DNA from: an uncultured SAR116 cluster alpha proteobacterium
Lineage (GTDB): Bacteria; Pseudomonadota; Alphaproteobacteria; Puniceispirillales; Marisalimonadaceae
Assembly (NCBI GenBank): GCA_902539895.1
Contig: CACBMD010000001.1
Location: 1-64,000, forward strand
DNA length: 64,000 nt
Direction of reading: 5' to 3'
Notes under the pieces: generated by a model
The model's database searches: none
What the model saw: the letters and a program-made list of their open reading frames with translations, nothing else
Told to the model about the DNA's origin: nothing
Shown: one piece after another, positions 35,100 to 43,826 of the stretch
Position numbering within the stretch: the stretch's first letter is position 1
How the letters are laid out: each line of letters begins with the position of its first letter
Program-made: the position numbers and the translations under genes

Positions 35100-37523
35100 A
35101 TGTCAGATATTTTAAAGATTGAACCTATCGATAATTGGTTGAAAAAAAATAATTGGTCCTTTTACAATCATCAAGTTGAAACCGTAAAATTATCTGAAAA
35201 TGGTTTTGATGTTTTACTTGTTGCACCTACTGGAGGTGGTAAAACTCTAGCTGGTTTTTTACCATCACTAAAAGACTTAATTAATAATAAATCAGAAAAA
35301 AATAAGCTGCATACACTATATATATCTCCCCTCAAAGCACTTACAATCGATGTTCATAGAAATTTAACTAGTCCTATCGAAGATCAGGGTTTGGATATAA
35401 GAGTTGAAACAAGAACAGGTGATACTTCAGCTTACAAAAAAAATAGGCAAAAGATTTTACCTCCTCATATGCTTATGACTACCCCTGAATCATTAGCTTT
35501 GTTATTGTCAAATAAGGAATCAAAAGATTATTTTAAGGATCTAAAATATGTAATTATTGATGAAATACATGTTTTAGTTAATTCAAAACGAGGTGATTTA
35601 CTATCACTAAATTTATCTAGAATTCATTCAATTAGTCCAGATTGCAAAAGAATAGGTTTGTCTGCAACTGTTAAAAATAAAGAAACTGTATTAAAATTTT
35701 TAACTTCAAAAAATAAGGCAAAAATTTTAAACGTTAAAGAAACATCTTTTCCCAAAATAGAAATTTTAGAAACAAAAACTAGGGTTCCATGGTCTGGTCA
35801 TATGGCAAGTTATGCAATTGAGGATATATATCAAAAAATACAAAAATCGTCATTAACGATTGTTTTTGTTAACACAAGAGCGCAAGCAGAATTAGTTTTT
35901 AATAAACTATGGCAAGAGAATGATAATAATTTAAGAATTGCTATCCATCATGGAAGTTTAGAAAAAGAGATTAGAAGAAAAGTAGAAAACTTAATGTCTC
36001 TTGGAAAAATCGACTGTGTAGTAGCAACAAGTTCTCTAGATCTTGGAATTGATTGGGGAGATGTTGATTTAGTTATTCAAATTGGTTCACCAAAAGGGAT
36101 TTCAAGATTTTTACAACGTATAGGAAGGAGCAATCATAAATTTGATGAACCTTCAAACGCAATTTTAGTGCCATCAAATAGATTTGAATATTTAGAATGT
36201 TTATCTGCAATACATTCAATTCAAAATAAGTTATTAGATGAAACAAGAGAAAAAAAAGGAAGTTTAGATGTACTTGCCCAGCATGTTTTAGGTGTTGCAT
36301 GTAGTGAACCATTTGAAGTTGATGATTTGTATAATCAAGTCATAAATGCATGGCCATATAGAAATTTAACAAAAACAAAGTTTCTTGAAGTTGTCGAGTT
36401 TGTTAAAAATGGTGGGTATTCTCTAAAACATTATGAACAATATTCTAAGATAGGACTTAATAAAGATAAACTCTACGCAATTAACAATAAAAGTGTACGA
36501 AATAGATATAAATTAAATGTAGGTACTATTGTTGAATCTTATATGCTTAATGTTAAATTAGGAAATAAAACTCTAGGTCAAGTAGAAGAATGGTTTATAG
36601 AAGGATTGAATGAAGGAGATACTTTTTTATTTGGTGGTAGAGTTTTAGAATATCAAAGTATTTCAAATAATAATATAATTGTAAAATCTACAAGTCATAC
36701 ACATCCAAAAATTCCTTCTTATGCTGGAGGAAGATTACCTCTAAGTACAGAACTTTCAATTGAAGTAAGAAAATTATTGAGTAAAAAACAATTTTGGAAA
36801 AATTTCCCAAATCAAATTAATGAATGGTTAAAATTACAATCTAAATTTTCAAATTTACCATCTTTAAATGGGCTTTTAGTTGAAACTTTTCCTCGTTTAA
36901 TGAGTGGTAAAAAAAGATTTTTTTTGATTTGTTATACTTTCGAGGGAAGGAACGCTAATCAAACACTTGGTTTTTTAATGTCAAAAAAAATGTTACGTAT
37001 CGGTTATAAACCTATAAGTTTTGTTGCCACAGATTATGCTTTAGCAATATGGTCAATGAATGAGGTAAAAGAAGTAAACAGTGTTCTAAATGAAGATCTT
37101 ATGTTAGATGATTTATATGAATGGTTAGAAGAAACACCATTATTGAAGAAAAATTTTAGAGATGCCGCTATTATTTCAGGATTGATAGAACGATCAATAC
37201 CTGGGCTGAAAAAAACTGGTAAACAGGTTTTATTTAACTCTGATTTAATTTTCAATGTTCTTAAAAAACATGAGCCAAAACATCTTTTATTAGAAGTTGC
37301 AAGAGAAGATTCTTATCGAGGGCTAATAGATTTAGATAGATTAAGTGAATTTTTGAAAAGAATTGAAAAAAATATTACTCATAAAAAACTTGATAGAATT
37401 TCACCATTAGCAGTTCCACTAATTTTAGAAATAAACAGACAAACTATTGATAAATCTGAAATGGAAGAATACTTCCTTGAAGAACTTGAAAATGAAATGT
37501 TAAGTGAAGTTGGTTTGAATTGA
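35100..37523 (+). CDS. Lhr-like DEXH-box helicase, ligase-associated
   Basis: This 807-residue superfamily 2 helicase has Walker A APTGGGKTLAGF at about 42-49 and DEIH box VIIDEIHVLVNSKRG at about 154. Motif III is GLSATV, and motifs IV-VI include VFVNTRAQAE, ATSSLDLGIDWG and FLQRIGRSNH. A winged-helix and DUF4145-like C-terminal part typical of Lhr follows. It works with the ligase, exonuclease and PdeM in a DNA-repair module. Its TGA overlaps the TTG start of the next gene. Confidence 0.92.
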   Translation: MSDILKIEPIDNWLKKNNWSFYNHQVETVKLSENGFDVLLVAPTGGGKTLAGFLPSLKDLINNKSEKNKLHTLYISPLKALTIDVHRNLTSPIEDQGLDIRVETRTGDTSAYKKNRQKILPPHMLMTTPESLALLLSNKESKDYFKDLKYVIIDEIHVLVNSKRGDLLSLNLSRIHSISPDCKRIGLSATVKNKETVLKFLTSKNKAKILNVKETSFPKIEILETKTRVPWSGHMASYAIEDIYQKIQKSSLTIVFVNTRAQAELVFNKLWQENDNNLRIAIHHGSLEKEIRRKVENLMSLGKIDCVVATSSLDLGIDWGDVDLVIQIGSPKGISRFLQRIGRSNHKFDEPSNAILVPSNRFEYLECLSAIHSIQNKLLDETREKKGSLDVLAQHVLGVACSEPFEVDDLYNQVINAWPYRNLTKTKFLEVVEFVKNGGYSLKHYEQYSKIGLNKDKLYAINNKSVRNRYKLNVGTIVESYMLNVKLGNKTLGQVEEWFIEGLNEGDTFLFGGRVLEYQSISNNNIIVKSTSHTHPKIPSYAGGRLPLSTELSIEVRKLLSKKQFWKNFPNQINEWLKLQSKFSNLPSLNGLLVETFPRLMSGKKRFFLICYTFEGRNANQTLGFLMSKKMLRIGYKPISFVATDYALAIWSMNEVKEVNSVLNEDLMLDDLYEWLEETPLLKKNFRDAAIISGLIERSIPGLKKTGKQVLFNSDLIFNVLKKHEPKHLLLEVAREDSYRGLIDLDRLSEFLKRIEKNITHKKLDRISPLAVPLILEINRQTIDKSEMEEYFLEELENEMLSEVGLN

Positions 37524-38185
37524 AGGTAATAAATTTCAATAATCATAAATTTCAAATTAGTAAAGAGGGCATCTTATTTTGGTTTGATAAACAAATTGCA
37601 ATAATTGCAGATTTACACCTTGAAAAAGGAAGTAGTTTTGGTCCTTCTGGTCAATTTTTACCACCTTATGATAGCGAAGAAACTCTAAAAAAAATATTAA
37701 ATACAATTAAAGACCATAATATAAAAAAAATTATCCTTCTAGGTGACACTTTTCATGATAAGAATGCAATCAGTAGAATGTCCAAAAAAGTAATTATTCT
37801 TTTTAGGTCACTTATAGAAAAATACGAAGTTATTTTTATTCTTGGCAATCATGAAAGTAAGTTTGAAATTGGCCAAATAAATTTTTTAAATGAATACGTT
37901 ATTGATGACATACACTTCATTCATGAAGCTTTACAAACAAGTGTATTTCAAATATCTGGACATTTTCATCCAGTAGCTACTGTAAAATCAAATATTAAAA
38001 AAATTACAGCGAAATGTTTGTTACATACAAATAACCACATTATTTTGCCCTCATTTGGTCAATACACTGGTGGTTTAAATATAACTAATCCGGTCTTGAA
38101 ACCGTTTTTAAATAATGAAACTAAAATTTATATGCTTACAAAAAAATCTATTTACAAATTTACAAGTAAAGAAATTGAAATGTAG
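37520..38185 (+). CDS. pdeM: Ligase-associated metallophosphoesterase PdeM
   Basis: This 221-residue calcineurin-like phosphoesterase has the four metal motifs IADLHLEKGSSF, LLGDTFHDKNA, ILGNHESK and SGHFHPVA. The length and order fit PdeM, the fourth member of the ligase-associated repair set. It starts at a TTG overlapping the helicase stop by 4 bp, so it is translationally coupled. Confidence 0.9.
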   Translation: MKVINFNNHKFQISKEGILFWFDKQIAIIADLHLEKGSSFGPSGQFLPPYDSEETLKKILNTIKDHNIKKIILLGDTFHDKNAISRMSKKVIILFRSLIEKYEVIFILGNHESKFEIGQINFLNEYVIDDIHFIHEALQTSVFQISGHFHPVATVKSNIKKITAKCLLHTNNHIILPSFGQYTGGLNITNPVLKPFLNNETKIYMLTKKSIYKFTSKEIEM

Positions 38186-38246
38186 TATTTATGACTTTGG
38201 TATCTTTTTTGCATTTTGATATTTAATTTTTTTATGGAGATTTAAA

Positions 38247-38477
38247 ATGTATGGTATCAAGATCTGGTCCTCTGAAAAAGATAATGATTGGTATTTATTA
38301 AGAGATATGAATGACGGCATTGTTCATGTTTGGGACAAAAAAGAAGAAGTTGAAAGAGTGCAAAACAATTTAAGTTGTAAGAGGTCAGCTATTACTAAAA
38401 TTATGTCAAGCGTGATAATTGACAGAGCTTTAAATAAACGTAAAGAGAAAGAAAATTTAAAATACTTTTTAAAATAA
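38247..38477 (+). CDS. Small conserved-looking hypothetical protein (76 aa)
   Basis: This 76-residue soluble protein begins MYGIKIWSSEKDNDWYLLRD, with an aromatic-rich N-terminal beta-like half and a Lys/Arg-rich helical tail. The ribosome site TATGGAG lies eight bases before the ATG. I do not recognise a family. It sits alone between PdeM and the YeiH-like gene. Confidence 0.6.
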   Translation: MYGIKIWSSEKDNDWYLLRDMNDGIVHVWDKKEEVERVQNNLSCKRSAITKIMSSVIIDRALNKRKEKENLKYFLK

Positions 38478-38525
38478 TAATTTAATTTTTCTGTATTAGA
38501 GTGTTTTTGTGTTAAATATTCTAGC

Positions 38526-39566
38526 ATGAATATTATTAAGCAAAATATAGTAGGCGTTATTACAATCTCTAGCCTTGTTTTTTTTTCTACTTTATTAAGT
38601 CATTTTTTATCTTCCAAAAATATATTAATTTCATCTGCCTTCTTATGTATTTTTTTTGGTTTAATAGTAGGAAATATTTTTTCTTTCAAAATGATTGAAC
38701 CATTCGCGAATTTTTGTTTAAAAAAACTTCTAAGAATTGGAATAGCTTTTCTTGGTTTAAGTTTAAGCTTAAATGAGCTTTTTAATTATGGCTTAACAGC
38801 TTTTTTGTTAGTCATCATAAACATTATAATAGCATTTTTGATTATAAAATATCTGTGTAATATTTTAAAAATACCTAATGTTTTGGGTTACTTAATTACT
38901 ATGGGAACTTGTATTTGTGGTGTGACTGCTGTTATAGCCACCTCTTCAATAATAAAGGCTGATAAAGACCAAACTAGCTACTCAGTTGGTGTTGTTACAT
39001 TGTTTGGAATTATTGCTGTGTTTTTTTATCCTTACATTGCAAATCATTACTTTCATTTATCACCAGATCTCGCAGGTATTTTTCTTGGTACAGCAATTCA
39101 TGATACTGCGCAAGTTACTGCTGCAAGTGTAATTTATTCTGATATGTTTAATAGTGAAGAAGCTCTCAATTCTGCTATGACTACAAAACTATTAAGGAAT
39201 TCATTTTTAATAATTTTAATTCCTTTGATTGCTTATCTTTATAAAAAAGAAAAACAAGTAGATGTGAAAAGTTCAGTAAAAGAATTTTTTCCATTTTTTG
39301 TTCTTGGATTTATAATATTATGTTTCTTAAGAACAATAGGAGATCGTTTATTTCTTGATAATGATATGTTGTATTACTGGAAATATTCATTATTTTTATT
39401 CAAAGAAATGTCAATTTGTTGTATACTGTATTCAATGGTTGCCATTGGTCTGCAAACTAATCTGAAAGGGATGATGTCATTAGGAATAAAACCAATGGTC
39501 ATAGGTTTTTTTGCGGCAACTATCGTAGGTTTGATAAGTGTTTTTTATCTTTTAATACTCTTGTAA
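38526..39566 (+). CDS. YeiH-family (UPF0324) putative sulfate exporter
   Basis: This 346-residue polytopic protein has about ten helices. The family signature GTCICGVTAVIATSSIIKA is in the middle helix region, and FLGTAIHDTAQVTAASVIYS follows. Members are annotated as putative sulfate or sulfonate-linked exporters, on limited evidence. Given possible C3-sulfonate metabolism at the left edge of the window and TauD-like genes elsewhere, sulfite or sulfate export would make sense, but this is speculative. Confidence 0.85.
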   Translation: MNIIKQNIVGVITISSLVFFSTLLSHFLSSKNILISSAFLCIFFGLIVGNIFSFKMIEPFANFCLKKLLRIGIAFLGLSLSLNELFNYGLTAFLLVIINIIIAFLIIKYLCNILKIPNVLGYLITMGTCICGVTAVIATSSIIKADKDQTSYSVGVVTLFGIIAVFFYPYIANHYFHLSPDLAGIFLGTAIHDTAQVTAASVIYSDMFNSEEALNSAMTTKLLRNSFLIILIPLIAYLYKKEKQVDVKSSVKEFFPFFVLGFIILCFLRTIGDRLFLDNDMLYYWKYSLFLFKEMSICCILYSMVAIGLQTNLKGMMSLGIKPMVIGFFAATIVGLISVFYLLILL

Positions 39567-39608
39567 TTAGAATATGATAAAATCAATCAACATATCCAGA
39601 ACTCACAA

Positions 39609-40247
39609 ATGACTATATTTAAACCAAAAAATGAACAATGTTTCTTAGCCCCTTTCGGACCTACGATGGGCTATTTTAAAATGCCAAATGAAATGGTAGA
39701 TTACCTTAATAGTAGTATAGACAAAAAATTAGATGATTTTTCTGACTATCTAGTTGGGAAAGTAAGTCAAGAGCTTCATTTTGATAAAGAAATTAGACAG
39801 TATGTTTCAAATGAATTAATAAATTTTATTGTTGATTACCATGATTTCACTAAAAATAGAAACTCGATGGGTGAATTAAGTTTAGATAAGAATAAAACAC
39901 CTAACCTTGATATCATTGCTGCTTGGTTTGTAAGACAATTTGAAAATGAATATAACCCTATACATGTTCATACAAATTGTACTCTATCATGTGTCGGTTA
40001 CTTAAAACTACCTGAAGGTATTGATGAAGAGTGGGAAGAAGATTACAAAGATCATTATCCAGCAAATGGACACATCAATTTTATTTATGGGTCTGAGGGA
40101 TTGTATACTAACTCAAACTTTTTAGTAAAGCCACAGGTTGGTGATTTTTATATTTTTCCTAGTTACTTATTTCATGGTGTTTATCCGTTTTATACTAAGG
40201 GTGAAAGAAGGTCTTTTAGTATGAATATGATTTTTAATATGTCTTAA
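39609..40247 (+). CDS. Putative 2OG-Fe(II) oxygenase
   Basis: This 212-residue protein carries a double-stranded beta-helix oxygenase pattern. PIHVHTNCTLSCVGYLKLPE supplies the first iron His, VGDFYIFPSYLFHGVYPF the distal His, and ERRSFSMNMIFN the 2-oxoglutarate-binding Arg. It resembles the small putative 2OG-Fe(II) oxygenase family found in marine bacteria and phages. Substrate unknown. It is read from the same strand as the YeiH-like gene, 42 bp downstream. Confidence 0.8.
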   Translation: MTIFKPKNEQCFLAPFGPTMGYFKMPNEMVDYLNSSIDKKLDDFSDYLVGKVSQELHFDKEIRQYVSNELINFIVDYHDFTKNRNSMGELSLDKNKTPNLDIIAAWFVRQFENEYNPIHVHTNCTLSCVGYLKLPEGIDEEWEEDYKDHYPANGHINFIYGSEGLYTNSNFLVKPQVGDFYIFPSYLFHGVYPFYTKGERRSFSMNMIFNMS

Positions 40248-40279
40248 TAATTTCATCTTATTTTGTTAGTTGAACTAAA

Positions 40280-41875
40280 TTAATATGAAATAAGTCTAAT
40301 TTTTTTAACGATGTAAGTTATTAAAATTGGAATTATTAAAGTTAATAAACATACAGCTATAAGCAAAATGCCAAGTTCAGAATAATCAGCAGGCACTTTT
40401 ATTTCTCCATTCTCATTTTTAACTTCACGAGTAATTACAAATAATTGATTTAAGTACTTTGTACCTAAATTACTCGCTGAGAGGGCTAAATTAGTAAAGC
40501 TAGCTAAAACAGCAAAGAATGTAGCTTTTAAATGATTAGGTGCTGACTGAGCTATCCAAGCGAGAATAGGTATCATTGATACTTGACCTAGTGGACTCTC
40601 CAACGCAGTATTAAAAATAGCGATAAAACGAGCATCTACCAAACCATTTGTAAGTTTAGATGTGAACTCATGAAACTCATAAAACATTGCAATTGATGGT
40701 AAAATAAAGAAAGAGCCAGCAATAGAAAGTATAACTATTAATCTTGTCATTGAAGACTTTTCCATTAACGGTCTTAAAACAAAAATACCTAAAATAGTAA
40801 GGAAAGACGCTATTAATCCAAGTAATGATAAAAACTCTTGATCAAAACCTAAAATATCTATTTCAAACCAGCTTCCTCCTTGACCAACACCTGGCATTGC
40901 TCTGAACACAAATATAATTATAGCAGTTCCAATTAACATTTTTTTTGCATTGGCATCTAATTCATTTGATAACTTAAAAAGTAAAAACAAAATTATCATA
41001 AATGAACCAATGAAAACGATTTCTTGCGAAAAAACCATTTTTGAAGTTCCAACAACTAGAGTAAATATTACAAAAAATATGGAGCCTATTATAATTAATA
41101 AATTGGGCTTAGTTACTTCTGGAATATTAAATATGATATTTGCAGCTTTTTTAGGATTAATACCATTGCTAATGAGTAATTTATATCTTTTTTGCTGATT
41201 AAAATATGATAAAAATATACCTGAAACTGATATAATAGGTACTACTAGGGAGTATAAGTAAATATTTCCATATGCCGTGACTTTTTCTAATTCGGTCATA
41301 TCTGATGAGTTTGAAAAAACAAATAAATTTATCATTGATACAAGCAATGTTCCAAAAATGATAGACACTCTTCCAAGAAGTTGCATTGAAACATTCATTG
41401 ATTTCAACTCATTAAAACTTATCTCATTTCCTTTTTCATCAGTTTTAGGTACAGCCTCCACTGTCATTGCATCAGCAACAACGTCTTGCAAAACAAATCC
41501 AATAGGTGCAAGTAAAGTTGAAATGACAAACCATGTTTCTGCATTAAAAATAGCAATCATTTCAGATTTATATTGAATTAGGAAAAACATAATTATGCTA
41601 CTAGCTGCCATTACAAGAGCACCCAATATCACAAGAATTGACTTAAACTTCCAAAGTATATCAACTAAATGTCCCAAAGGCATTTTTAACACCCATGGAA
41701 GACCAGCCCAAAACCCTAATCCAGCAAGAAAAACTGCAGATAGATCTAAATACTCTTTCACAAAAAACAGACCAACTATATTTGTAATTCCTGAAACACC
41801 TGCAGCTAAATAAATCATTAAAGGCGGAATAAATGAAAATTTAAAAGAACCAAAAATTTTATAAAAATTTTTCAT
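40280..41875 (-). CDS. BT1-like (folate/biopterin-type) MFS transporter
   Basis: This 531-residue membrane protein has about 12-14 helices. The N-terminal segment GLGFWAGLPWVLKMPLGHLV and the following APIGFVLQDVVADAMTVEAV resemble the BT1/folate-biopterin transporter group of the major facilitator superfamily, in which the VxDxxVxA helix is conserved. Substrates of bacterial members are unknown. It converges on the oxygenase gene and diverges from the cyclase gene. Confidence 0.75.
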   Translation of the reverse strand: MKNFYKIFGSFKFSFIPPLMIYLAAGVSGITNIVGLFFVKEYLDLSAVFLAGLGFWAGLPWVLKMPLGHLVDILWKFKSILVILGALVMAASSIIMFFLIQYKSEMIAIFNAETWFVISTLLAPIGFVLQDVVADAMTVEAVPKTDEKGNEISFNELKSMNVSMQLLGRVSIIFGTLLVSMINLFVFSNSSDMTELEKVTAYGNIYLYSLVVPIISVSGIFLSYFNQQKRYKLLISNGINPKKAANIIFNIPEVTKPNLLIIIGSIFFVIFTLVVGTSKMVFSQEIVFIGSFMIILFLLFKLSNELDANAKKMLIGTAIIIFVFRAMPGVGQGGSWFEIDILGFDQEFLSLLGLIASFLTILGIFVLRPLMEKSSMTRLIVILSIAGSFFILPSIAMFYEFHEFTSKLTNGLVDARFIAIFNTALESPLGQVSMIPILAWIAQSAPNHLKATFFAVLASFTNLALSASNLGTKYLNQLFVITREVKNENGEIKVPADYSELGILLIAVCLLTLIIPILITYIVKKIRLISY

Positions 41876-41968
41876 TTAATCATCCTTAAAACTTTGTATC
41901 ATTTCAAGATAAGTGTAATTATATTTATATATTAAGTATACTATTAGAATAATTGGGGTCCCCTAAAA

Positions 41969-43822
41969 ATGTCAAACGAAGAAATTAACCGAAAGATAGC
42001 AGTAATATTTGCCACAGATTTAGTTGGCTACAGCAAACACATGGAAAAAGATGAGAATGCTACTCTGCTCGGTCTAAGACAATGTAACAAGATCATTGAA
42101 CCTCTTATTAAAAAACAAAAAGGCCGTATATTCAATACAGGAGGGGATTCTGTGTTTGCTGAGTTTCCAAGCGCTGTTGCTGCCGTAGATACGGCTGTAG
42201 AGTTTCAGAAACAGATTAAAGCCCGTAATGATAAAGACACAACTAAAGTTAAATTAGAATACCGTATAGGTATCAATATGGGTGATGTTGTAAAAGAAGA
42301 TGGTAATTTATTAGGTGATGGAGTAAATATTGCTGCTAGATTAGAAGCGTTGGCCCAACCAGGCGGAATAACAATATCCAAGAATGTATATGATCTTGTT
42401 GCTAATAAGACGAAATACGAGTTCAATGATCTTGGTACGCAAAAGGTAAAACAAAACCAGTTTCATGCCTATGACTTACTCTTAGATCCATCACAAAAGA
42501 GAAAGCTTAAGACACAATCATCTAATGCCAAGATAATAGCTATGATAGGAGGTACCATAGCTGCCGTATTCATAGGACTGTTCTTTTCGGGTGTGTTGGA
42601 TACACAAAATAAATTAGATAAAGATAGTGCTGTTTCATCATTATCTATTCCTACTATTTTAGTTTATCCATTCGAAGATTTGTCAAATACAGAAAATACT
42701 AAAGGTATTAGTCCTGCTTTAACAGAAAGCATGATCTCAAGCCTTTCTAAATATATTGGTATAAGAGTTTTGTCTGGGACGACTAGTCAACATGCAAAAA
42801 AAAATAATTATTCAGAAACACAATTTAGAGATGAATATAACGCCGATTATGTAATCAAAGGATCTATACAAACTATAGTTAATCAATCTCGTATAAATCT
42901 TCAATTAGTCGATTTAAAGCAGAATAAAGTAGTGTGGTCTGACAAAGAAGAATTTGATTTAAAAGATATTTTCAAAGTTCAAGATAACATAGGGAATAAA
43001 ATACTAAAACACCTTCAAATAAAAGTAGTTACAGGATCAACTGGTGATTTATATTCTAAAAGATTTAAAAATATTGAAAATTTAACTTTAGTTTTGAACT
43101 CACGTGCTGAGTGGAGAAAATATACCATTGACGGTCACAAAAAATATGTTGAATATCAAGAACAATTAAGAAAAAATTTAGGACCAAAATCACCAGCCAT
43201 ATATAACGGTATGGCATGGGAAATTTATCAAAGAATAAGGCTTGGTTTATCAAAAGATAAAAAAAGCGATATAAAAAAATTAGTACAATATGCTGAAGCT
43301 GATGTTGCTGCTTACAAAGATGCATCAGCATATGCATTAAGAGCTTTGGTTGAATTTCGTTATGTTTCGAAAGATTGTGAAAAAACTAAATCATTCGTTA
43401 AGAAAGCTATCGATGCAGGTGGCTCAGTAGATACTTTTTCAATTGCTGGTTCAATATACAAAAGATGTTCTGATTTAAAATCAGCAATTTCTTTTTACAA
43501 AAATGCATTACAATTGGCTCCAAATGACAATGGATTTTTTATTACTAAAAGTTTACTTGCGGCTTATTATCAAAATAATGACTTAGATTCAATTGAACGT
43601 ACTATAGTACCAAAATTAAATGTAAAAGATATCGATCCGGTAATGTTAGGTTTTTATTCGTATGTTCTTTTAACGAAAGGAAAAGATGAAGATGCCCAAA
43701 AATTTTTTTTGAAAGCAAAAGAAAAAGGTTTGACAAGAAAACGTTTAAGTCTATTTGTTAATTATAAAAAAGTATTAGATGAATTTATTGAAAAGTTAAA
43801 ACCGCTAGGAAGTTTAGACTAA
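41969..43822 (+). CDS. Class III adenylate/guanylate cyclase with TM, TolB-like and TPR regions
   Basis: This 617-residue protein has an N-terminal class III cyclase domain (about 8-170). FATDLVGYS holds the first metal Asp, FNTGGDSVFAEF the second, and GDGVNIAARLEALAQPGG the adenine/transition-state residues. A membrane helix, KIIAMIGGTIAAVFIGLFFS, follows at about 188-208. Next come a TolB_N/FlgO-like region starting ILVYPFEDLSNTE and C-terminal TPR-like repeats. It probably makes cAMP in response to an external or envelope signal. The N-terminal third looks richer in GC than the C-terminal half. Confidence 0.88.
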   Translation: MSNEEINRKIAVIFATDLVGYSKHMEKDENATLLGLRQCNKIIEPLIKKQKGRIFNTGGDSVFAEFPSAVAAVDTAVEFQKQIKARNDKDTTKVKLEYRIGINMGDVVKEDGNLLGDGVNIAARLEALAQPGGITISKNVYDLVANKTKYEFNDLGTQKVKQNQFHAYDLLLDPSQKRKLKTQSSNAKIIAMIGGTIAAVFIGLFFSGVLDTQNKLDKDSAVSSLSIPTILVYPFEDLSNTENTKGISPALTESMISSLSKYIGIRVLSGTTSQHAKKNNYSETQFRDEYNADYVIKGSIQTIVNQSRINLQLVDLKQNKVVWSDKEEFDLKDIFKVQDNIGNKILKHLQIKVVTGSTGDLYSKRFKNIENLTLVLNSRAEWRKYTIDGHKKYVEYQEQLRKNLGPKSPAIYNGMAWEIYQRIRLGLSKDKKSDIKKLVQYAEADVAAYKDASAYALRALVEFRYVSKDCEKTKSFVKKAIDAGGSVDTFSIAGSIYKRCSDLKSAISFYKNALQLAPNDNGFFITKSLLAAYYQNNDLDSIERTIVPKLNVKDIDPVMLGFYSYVLLTKGKDEDAQKFFLKAKEKGLTRKRLSLFVNYKKVLDEFIEKLKPLGSLD

Positions 43823-43826
43823 TTAC

